Source: Candidatus Staskawiczbacteria bacterium
Lineage (GTDB): Bacteria; Patescibacteriota; Minisyncoccia; Minisyncoccales; Staskawiczbacteraceae
Assembly (NCBI GenBank): GCA_903850725.1
Contig: CAINMG010000143.1
Location: 1-9,421 of the forward strand
DNA: 9,421 nucleotides
Reading direction: 5' to 3'
Shown here: positions 1 through 5,018 of the stretch, in pieces
Layout: every line of letters begins with the position of its first letter
How positions within the stretch are numbered: the first letter of the stretch is position 1
Notes under the pieces: generated by a model
The model's database searches: none
The model's input: the letters and a program-made list of their open reading frames with translations, nothing else
What the model was told of the DNA's origin: nothing
Program-made: the position numbers and the translations under genes

Positions 1-845
1 ACTGCAACGAAAATTCCAACCAAATAGAAGTTTATATTTCGTGAATTACTAACATTATTATCAGCATTTTTAGGGGTTGCATTAGTATTTATGTCAGGAG
101 TAGTATTAGTGAAAATATTACCTTGCTCGGTTGATTCAAAAATCACCAAGGTTCCTTCATTTGGTATTAATGCCGAATTATTTTTATAATAGTTAGGAAT
201 AGGAGTCTTGTCCAAAACATTCAAGCCACCAACAATACGCATCGTTTCATTTATATAGCCTCCTTCCATACAATCGCCCTTAGTTGAAAGCAACAAAGCT
301 ATTTTTTTATCGAAACCAGGTATAGCATATCCAGCAAAAACAAAAGGTTGTTCTATATTACAACCCGTTGCGGCAAAATCAAGCGTCTTCTTATTTTCCT
401 GATAAACTGAGACTATAAAATTTGCAGACTTAATATAACTATCGCCTGGACTAAATTTATCGTAATTCACAAATCTTACATCAATAGAAATTTTATTTCT
501 TTTTAAATCAATCGATGTTAAATTTTTGAAATTTGAGGTTATATTATTGATTAATAAATCAACAGCGGGAGATACAGAGCCGCTATTTTGTGTTAATTTT
601 TCTCCATCGTCACATGAATAAACCACTTGAGGTCCCCCTGAAACCAATGATAATTTTATTAACTCTGGCGGGCAACCTCTTCCGCTTTCAGAAAAACTTT
701 TGTAATAAATCGATTCGTCTTGCGGATTATATTTAAAATCATAAATAAAACTAGAACCACCAACGGTGGCATAAGTACTGCCAGCTAAAACACCACCAAA
801 GATTAATATCGCGGACACTACTGCTAAAATATATTTATAATTCAT
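1..845 (-). CDS. Exported protein of unknown family, C-terminal anchor, 3' end outside the window
   Basis: The reading frame from the ATG at 845 stays open for 281 codons to the window edge, so the stop codon lies outside. The product begins MNYKYILAVVSAILIFGG, a short basic start and a hydrophobic stretch ending near ALAGS-like residues (VLAGSTYA), which reads as a signal peptide or N-terminal anchor. An ectodomain of about 220 residues follows with four cysteines (SGRGCPP, VYSCDD, ATGCN, GDCMEGG), an even number that could form disulphides outside the cell. Near the end is an Asn/Thr/Pro-rich linker (TNTTPDINTNATP) and then a new hydrophobic stretch (INFYLVGIFVAV) cut by the edge, probably a C-terminal membrane helix. 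This is a typical surface-protein layout: export signal, folded domain, flexible stalk, membrane anchor. No enzyme motif or family is recognised. It starts 35 bases after the slipin gene, so it may share its transcript. There is no Shine-Dalgarno sequence; the start is preceded by an A-rich run. Confidence 0.85.
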   Translation of the reverse strand, partial: MNYKYILAVVSAILIFGGVLAGSTYATVGGSSFIYDFKYNPQDESIYYKSFSESGRGCPPELIKLSLVSGGPQVVYSCDDGEKLTQNSGSVSPAVDLLINNITSNFKNLTSIDLKRNKISIDVRFVNYDKFSPGDSYIKSANFIVSVYQENKKTLDFAATGCNIEQPFVFAGYAIPGFDKKIALLLSTKGDCMEGGYINETMRIVGGLNVLDKTPIPNYYKNNSALIPNEGTLVIFESTEQGNIFTNTTPDINTNATPKNADNNVSNSRNINFYLVGIFVA

Positions 846-880
846 ACTTTTTTTATTAATAATATTTTATTTTGCATATT

Positions 881-1636
881 TTATTGGTTTTTCTTTGTAA
901 AAGCTTCAAGTGCTCTTAAAGCTTCAAGCGGAACAGCAAATACTATTGTGTTTGATTGATCGGAACTTATGTCATTAATAGACTGCAGTGTTCTTAAATG
1001 CAAAGCCCCTGGAGCGCTAGAAAGTATTGTAGCTGCTTTGGCCATGTTGTCAGCTGAGACAACTTCTCCTTCGGCTTTGATAATCATGGCTCTTTTTTCT
1101 CTTTCTGCTTCGGCTTGTCTACCAATTACTCTTTTCATTTCTTCTGGCAAAACAATATCTTTAAGCTCCACATTTTGTACTTTAATACCCCAAGGTTCAG
1201 ATTCTGCATCAATAATACTTCTAATGCTTTCTGAAACTTTATCTCTTTGGCTAAGCAAAGTATCTAAATCAACTTGACCTACAGCATTTCTCATTGTGGT
1301 TTGAGCTAATTGAGATATTGCATAATAAAAATCTTCTACTTCCAAAAATGATTTAGCTGCATCAGAAACTTTATAATAAATAACTGCATTTACTCCTACA
1401 GAAATATTATCTTTGGTAATTGCTTCTTGATTTGGCACATCTACGGCTTTTACTCTTATATCAATTTTTTTATAAGATTGAATAACTGGCAAAACCAATC
1501 TCCAACCCGGCTCCATCATCCCAATATATTTTCCTAGCATAAACTTAACTCCTTTCTCATATTGATTGATTTGTCTTATTGAAGACAAAACAATCGCAAC
1601 CACTACAAATATTAAAAATACTATAAATCCTTCCAT
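881..1636 (-). CDS. Slipin/stomatin-like SPFH (Band 7) membrane protein
   Basis: The 251-residue product is a stomatin-family scaffold protein that should form oligomers at the inner face of the cytoplasmic membrane. It has one N-terminal hydrophobic segment (MEGFIVFLIFVVVAIVL, residues 1-18). The SPFH/Band 7 domain follows (about 25-180) with the family motifs QYEKGVKFMLGKY, PGWRLVLPVIQ, DVPNQEAITKDN and the arginine-rich AEAEREKRAMIIKAEGE helix (175-191). The conserved C-terminal hydrophobic patch NTIVFAVPLEAL (229-240) is present. The frame extends upstream to an ATG at 1738, but those 34 residues overlap the end of the solute-binding protein gene and have no family character. The ATG at 1636 fits the family start and has AGG about 7 bases upstream, the nearest thing to a Shine-Dalgarno site in this window. 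Slipins are often paired with the protease NfeD, but none is visible next to it. The family is clear; the cellular role is unknown. Confidence 0.93.
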   Translation of the reverse strand: MEGFIVFLIFVVVAIVLSSIRQINQYEKGVKFMLGKYIGMMEPGWRLVLPVIQSYKKIDIRVKAVDVPNQEAITKDNISVGVNAVIYYKVSDAAKSFLEVEDFYYAISQLAQTTMRNAVGQVDLDTLLSQRDKVSESIRSIIDAESEPWGIKVQNVELKDIVLPEEMKRVIGRQAEAEREKRAMIIKAEGEVVSADNMAKAATILSSAPGALHLRTLQSINDISSDQSNTIVFAVPLEALRALEAFTKKNQ

Positions 1637-1644
1637 ATTTTTAC

Positions 1645-1658
1645 CTGCCCAGAGGCAG
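1645..1658. repeat. GC-rich hairpin just upstream of the slipin start
   Basis: CTGCC (1645-1649) and GGCAG (1654-1658) form a five-base-pair stem with a four-base loop in the 35-base gap before the slipin ATG. The surroundings are almost pure A and T, so the element stands out. In the mRNA the 3' arm overlaps the only Shine-Dalgarno-like bases (CAGG) before the start. The arms are the same bases found in the first palindrome of the dus insert (CTGCC and GGCAG), so it may be a short relative. A chance hairpin cannot be excluded. Confidence 0.5.
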
Positions 1659-1671
1659 TAATTAATAATAA

Positions 1672-2721
1672 TTAATCTTGTAAGCCTATATATCCCGCTT
1701 TTTTTATAATTACCTGACCTTCTTTGCTTGTTAGCCATTCTTTTATCTGATAAGCAGGAGAATCTTTTGACTGATCTAGTCTGGTAACAGCATAAATTTC
1801 AAAAGTATATGGGTATTTTCTTGATGCAATGTTTTCGGGGTTAGCCTCAATACCATCAACCGAGATTAGTTTAACATCCGGCCTAAGATCTCTTTTATCA
1901 ATCATTGTATTTTTATAATAATACAACGAATATCCTAAAGAATTGTCATCTTTTTCTACCCCCTCTATGAGTTCTGACATTCCCATAAATACTAATTTTT
2001 CTTCTTCAAATGAAGGGTTTATTTGGCTTTCCTTCATGACTAATTTTTGCATCAGCTCCTGACTTCCAGAGTTTTTTTGTCTAACAAAAGCTTTGATATC
2101 AGAATCAACTCCATTAAATTTTTTCCAATTTGTTTCCTTTTTCGTGTAGATATCGCGAATATCTTTTGTGTTTAAGTTTGTGACGGGGTTATCTTTGTGG
2201 GTTAAAAACACAAAACCATCAAGGCCAATGGGGGTAAGCTCTAATTTAACCCCAAATTTTTCTGCGGTATTTATTTCGTCATCAGAGGGCTTTGTGGATA
2301 CCAATATTAAATCATTTCTTTTAAGAATAAGGTCCAAATATGCGTCATGAGTTTTACTATTTTTTTCAATTTTTTTTCTTATCTTATCTTGGTCTTCATA
2401 ACTTAAACTACTATTATAAAAATCTGCAGAAAGAAACATCTCCCTGGCCTCAGTTTCGTACCAATAATCACAATTGCCATTAAATGCCTTGCAAGCTATT
2501 AAACTTCTTATTGGTTGTGTAGATGTTGCACCATCTATTAATGGAAAATTATCAACTGTTAACCTAATACTTTGAATTGTTTTATTTATATCTTTATTTA
2601 ATTTAATAACATAAAGAGAGTCTGTATCTTTATTATTTAATTCTGTTTTGTCGAAATAATAAACACCTATTCCTAAAATAATCATGGCAACCAATAAAAT
2701 GAAAATAAATTTTTTGTTCAT
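1672..2721 (-). CDS. Membrane-anchored PstS-like periplasmic-binding-fold protein
   Basis: This 349-residue protein resembles phosphate-type (PstS/PBP-like) solute-binding proteins. An N-terminal hydrophobic segment (about residues 4-22) without a clear cleavage site or lipobox suggests a membrane anchor. The two-lobe binding fold follows. DNFPLIDGATSTQPI (57-71) corresponds to the first ligand-binding loop. DLILVSTKPSDDE (137-149) leads into ELTPIGLDGFVFLTHKDNPVTNLNTKDIRDIYT, which matches the hinge region, where PstS-like proteins read roughly 'D-[AG]-[IV]-x-[IV]-[IV]-x-x-x-N-P-[IV]-x-x-L-[ST]'. NWKKFNG and AFVRQKNSGSQELMQKLVM (211-229) match the second ligand loop, which in PstS contains the Ser-Gly-(Ser/Thr) motif. 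The C-terminal WLTSKEGQVIIKKAGYIGL is also family-typical. No pstC, pstA or pstB gene is visible, so it may bind phosphate or another anion for sensing, or serve a transporter encoded elsewhere. The ligand is an inference. A candidate promoter lies in the 65-base gap upstream. Confidence 0.85.
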   Translation of the reverse strand: MNKKFIFILLVAMIILGIGVYYFDKTELNNKDTDSLYVIKLNKDINKTIQSIRLTVDNFPLIDGATSTQPIRSLIACKAFNGNCDYWYETEAREMFLSADFYNSSLSYEDQDKIRKKIEKNSKTHDAYLDLILKRNDLILVSTKPSDDEINTAEKFGVKLELTPIGLDGFVFLTHKDNPVTNLNTKDIRDIYTKKETNWKKFNGVDSDIKAFVRQKNSGSQELMQKLVMKESQINPSFEEEKLVFMGMSELIEGVEKDDNSLGYSLYYYKNTMIDKRDLRPDVKLISVDGIEANPENIASRKYPYTFEIYAVTRLDQSKDSPAYQIKEWLTSKEGQVIIKKAGYIGLQD

Positions 2722-2750
2722 ATATTTTAAAAATTAATAATAATTAATTA

Positions 2751-2779
2751 ACATTACCTCTTTTTTGGGGTAATTTCAA
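2751..2779 (-). promoter_or_regulatory. Weak candidate promoter upstream of the PstS-like gene, with inverted repeat in its spacer
   Basis: In the 65-base gap, on the minus strand, TTGAAA (2774-2779, five of six to the -35 consensus) lies 17 bases before TAATGT (2751-2756, three of six to the -10 consensus, keeping the important A and final T). The inverted repeat ATTACC (2753-2758) and GGTAAT (2769-2774) spans the spacer. AGAGG at 2757-2761 is 36 bases before the ATG and is too far away to serve as its ribosome-binding site. The gap is the largest in the window, which makes a promoter reasonable, but the match is modest. Confidence 0.28.
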
Positions 2780-2786
2780 TAAACCT

Positions 2787-3902
2787 TTATTTTGATACTT
2801 CAAATTTACTATTTTTTAGTGATACAACTTTAATATAATTTTGACCAACAAGCAAGCTTAATTCTTTATCATTCTTTACTATATTAAGTAACTTATCAAA
2901 TATTATTTCAGTTTCTGTAAGCTTGTGAGAAAACAAAACTAGATTATTTCCTGCTTTAATCGCCTGTGATGTTGCTTGACTCAAGTCAATTTTTTTGTTT
3001 ATAGTAAAAGGCATTTCCGACAAATCATCTGTAATAATTAATCCGTTAAAACCAACCTGCTTTCGCAAAATATCTGTTGTAATTATTTTTGAAGTAGTAG
3101 CTGGATTATCAGGATCAATGTCATCATACACGCAGTGGCATGTCATAACAAAATCTGCCCCATTATCAATTCCATTTTTAAATATATCTATGGACTTGTC
3201 TATTGTTAAAATGCCAATGTCTGTACTTGGGAGCACTTTATGCGGGTCCTCAACAAAAACACCCATTCCTGGAAAATGCTTCAAAGTTGATAAAATATTA
3301 TTTTGACTTAGCAATGAAATAAATTTTTTATTAAAATCCTTTAAATTATCTATACTGCGTGCAGGCACCCTATCTTTAATAAAAGCATTATCATCAAAAG
3401 CAAAATCAGCAATTGGAGCTAAATCCACATTTACACCAAGTGATTTCATTATTTTTATATCGCTTTCAATTTGTTGCCAATTTGGAGTTCCAAAAGCAAA
3501 AACATTTTCAAAAAGATCTAAACGAGTTGCCCCACCAGGCTCTTCATCAATCATTATAAAATATGGGTGATTAGTTGTTTTGATTGCTAACAATTGTAAT
3601 TGACTTATTAATTCCTTAAATTGTTCTGGATTTTCAAAATTCCTATAATAAAGAATAACTCCTGCTGGTTTAATTTTCTCTAAAATTTGCTTTGATCTGT
3701 CGTCTAATATTTTACCTTCTATGCCAACAATAAAACTTTGCCCCAATCGATCTTGAATCAAACTTGGCAAAACAATTTCCTTACTATTACTTGATGATTG
3801 CAAATTTATTGTTTTTTGGTTTTTATAAAACAACTGCCCTGCAACTAAAAACAAAACAAACCCGATTAAAACAACTAAAATAAGTTTGTATATTTTTATC
3901 AT
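2787..3902 (-). CDS. Membrane-anchored glycoside hydrolase family 3 protein, NagZ-like (beta-N-acetylhexosaminidase type)
   Basis: The 371-residue product has an N-terminal membrane segment (about residues 6-24) and then a single family 3 TIM-barrel domain, as in NagZ, which removes N-acetylglucosamine from cell-wall fragments. IDEEPGGATRL (118-128) corresponds to the family's D-x-E-G-G-x-x-x-R-L substrate loop. KHFPGMG (208-214) matches KHFPGHG with Met in place of the second His. EDPHKVLP (218-225) matches the mobile catalytic loop D-S-H-x-x-L-P, so Asp219 and His221 would be the acid/base dyad. VMTCHCVYDDIDPDNPAT corresponds to the 'VM(T)AHI-Y-DP--PAT' segment. GFNGLIITDDLSEM (284-297) carries the probable nucleophile, Asp292. 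The dyad and nucleophile look intact, so an active enzyme is likely. NagZ of Gram-negatives is cytoplasmic, whereas this one would sit outside the membrane. It follows the unknown gene 3908-4957 by 5 bases, so they are very probably co-transcribed. Activity on peptidoglycan is inferred. Confidence 0.9.
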   Translation of the reverse strand: MIKIYKLILVVLIGFVLFLVAGQLFYKNQKTINLQSSSNSKEIVLPSLIQDRLGQSFIVGIEGKILDDRSKQILEKIKPAGVILYYRNFENPEQFKELISQLQLLAIKTTNHPYFIMIDEEPGGATRLDLFENVFAFGTPNWQQIESDIKIMKSLGVNVDLAPIADFAFDDNAFIKDRVPARSIDNLKDFNKKFISLLSQNNILSTLKHFPGMGVFVEDPHKVLPSTDIGILTIDKSIDIFKNGIDNGADFVMTCHCVYDDIDPDNPATTSKIITTDILRKQVGFNGLIITDDLSEMPFTINKKIDLSQATSQAIKAGNNLVLFSHKLTETEIIFDKLLNIVKNDKELSLLVGQNYIKVVSLKNSKFEVSK

Positions 3903-3907
3903 TTAAT

Positions 3908-4957
3908 CTATTGAAGATATGCTTTATAATAATGATTAAAATATTCACCCATTTCTGCTTGATAATATGCTCCATTTTGATCGCTCACTATAAAATTTGC
4001 CATTTGAATTTTTAATATCCCCTCTTTATCATTTGCCTTATAATTAACATGCATTCTTAAATTGCCTTTTGATAAATCCTTGATAGTAGCATTATAATAA
4101 CAAGAAAAATATTTATCGCATTCTTTAGGATCTCCAAACTGATCTTTACAATAATTTGGCATTAAATAACAATCTTGGTCTGAATATTGCAATCTTAAAT
4201 CATATAGGGCAATTGGTTTTTGCAACTTATACCAAGCTACGCCATTTGATTCTTCAACAAAATTTAAAACTTCGTCACCAATTCTGCGTAAATACAAACC
4301 TGGTCCACAAGCACTGGCTGTTTGTATTCCAAGCAAAGATGCTAATGAAAAGCTATTGTCATTTTTGGTAGTGATATTGTCCCAAGTCTCTGCATTATAA
4401 TCAATCCCTAAAGACACTTTAAGCTCACTTAATAAACTCTTATCACTTATTTTAAAGCCTAAATATGATAACGAATATTTATCTTGAGTGTTTGCAACAA
4501 AAATTGGCGTGCCTTGATAAGAATGGCTTCCCTCTGATTTAAATAATGATAAATAATTGTTTGCGCCATAATCAAAATTTTGCCTATCTTTCGCCTTGGA
4601 AACTAAAAGCATTTTTTCATTAGTTTCAGGATTAGTATAAAATTGTGATGGTGCCCACCCCCAATCATTTTGTGGCTCATAGTCCCCATCATAATGAAAA
4701 ACAACTTTTATATTTGTTGTATCTTTAATATTTTTTATAAATAATGGCAAAACTTTATTTTCTAGTGGCTCAAAAGATAAATTTTGCTCATCGTTTTTTA
4801 CAGAAACTTTATATTCTAAAACATTATTTACTCCTGAGCTTTGCTGTTTTAACTCTGCAAAATATCCAAAAACAAGAATCCCGCCCATTAAAATAATTGA
4901 CACTGCAACAATTATGACAATTCCCGACAAGGTTGAAATTGTTTTATTTAAATTCAT
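3908..4957 (-). CDS. Single-anchor exported protein of unknown family, cysteine-containing
   Basis: The family is not recognised. The 349-residue product starts with a short polar stretch and one strong membrane helix (ISTLSGIVIIVAVSIILMGGILVFGYFA, residues 7-34 in outline), followed by a large extracellular part rich in Tyr, Asn, Asp and Lys. The first half (50-190) looks beta-rich. Five cysteines are confined to the second half: Cys217 (SACGPG) and Cys263, 270, 280 and 286 (DC, YC, EC, SC). The last four lie within 24 residues and could form two disulphides. The stretch ASLLGIQTASAC (206-217) looks like a lipobox but is far from the N-terminus and is not preceded by a strong hydrophobic core. 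The start at 4957 sits 26 bases after the predicted transcription start of a good extended -10 promoter. The next gene, a family 3 glycoside hydrolase, begins 5 bases after its stop, so the two may act together at the surface. No Shine-Dalgarno sequence is present. Confidence 0.85.
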   Translation of the reverse strand: MNLNKTISTLSGIVIIVAVSIILMGGILVFGYFAELKQQSSGVNNVLEYKVSVKNDEQNLSFEPLENKVLPLFIKNIKDTTNIKVVFHYDGDYEPQNDWGWAPSQFYTNPETNEKMLLVSKAKDRQNFDYGANNYLSLFKSEGSHSYQGTPIFVANTQDKYSLSYLGFKISDKSLLSELKVSLGIDYNAETWDNITTKNDNSFSLASLLGIQTASACGPGLYLRRIGDEVLNFVEESNGVAWYKLQKPIALYDLRLQYSDQDCYLMPNYCKDQFGDPKECDKYFSCYYNATIKDLSKGNLRMHVNYKANDKEGILKIQMANFIVSDQNGAYYQAEMGEYFNHYYKAYLQ

Positions 4958-4989
4958 ATTTTGTAAATTTAATTAATTTTAATTATTTT

Positions 4990-5018
4990 ATTATATCACA
5001 AGTTGTGATCTTTGATAA
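4990..5018 (-). promoter_or_regulatory. Candidate sigma70-type extended -10 promoter for the 4957-2787 gene pair
   Basis: On the minus strand a perfect TATAAT (4990-4995) is preceded directly by TGA, giving the extended -10 pattern TGnTATAAT. Seventeen bases further upstream is TTATCA (5013-5018), four of six matches to the -35 consensus. Transcription would begin near 4983, about 26 bases before the ATG at 4957. The TG of the extended -10 belongs to the TGA stop codon of dus. This is the best promoter match seen in the window, but AT-rich DNA makes chance matches common. Confidence 0.5.
4995..5009. promoter_or_regulatory. Inverted repeat in the promoter spacer, possible operator
   Basis: ATCACAA (4995-5001) and TTGTGAT (5003-5009) form a perfect 15-base inverted repeat around one central base. 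It lies inside the last codons and stop of dus and fills most of the spacer of the predicted promoter, touching the -10 box. That position would suit a dimeric regulator. It is not followed by a T-run on the minus strand, so a terminator role is unlikely. No regulator gene is visible nearby. Confidence 0.35.

Noticed and set aside
969..1277. Plus-strand open frame opposite the slipin gene
   Set aside because: It lies wholly within a well-supported gene on the other strand and has no recognisable motif or start context. The other plus-strand frames, such as 8013-8279, are the same.
1637..1738. Longer slipin start at 1738 adding 34 residues
   Set aside because: It overlaps the end of the PstS-like gene, adds a basic stretch unlike any slipin N-terminus, and reads through the GC-rich hairpin. 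The ATG at 1636 fits the family.
2757..2761. AGAGG as ribosome-binding site of the PstS-like gene
   Set aside because: It is 36 bases before the ATG, too far to position a ribosome there. The adjacent ATG opens only a six-codon frame.
2753..2774. Terminator after the glycoside hydrolase gene
   Set aside because: The minus-strand stem has a C-A mismatch and no T-run after it.
4306..4342. Internal lipobox (TASAC, residues 213-217) in the unknown protein
   Set aside because: It is in the middle of the protein without a hydrophobic core before it, and the true N-terminal helix already supplies an export anchor.
3908..4957. Type IV pilin identity for the unknown anchored protein
   Set aside because: The N-terminal helix resembles a pilin in hydrophobicity, but there is no prepilin cleavage site with a following F/M and Glu5. 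The protein is also too large and lacks a pilin fold signature.
4995..5009. Rho-independent terminator at the end of dus
   Set aside because: The stem is AT-rich and short and is not followed by a run of T on the minus strand. Its place in a promoter spacer fits an operator better.
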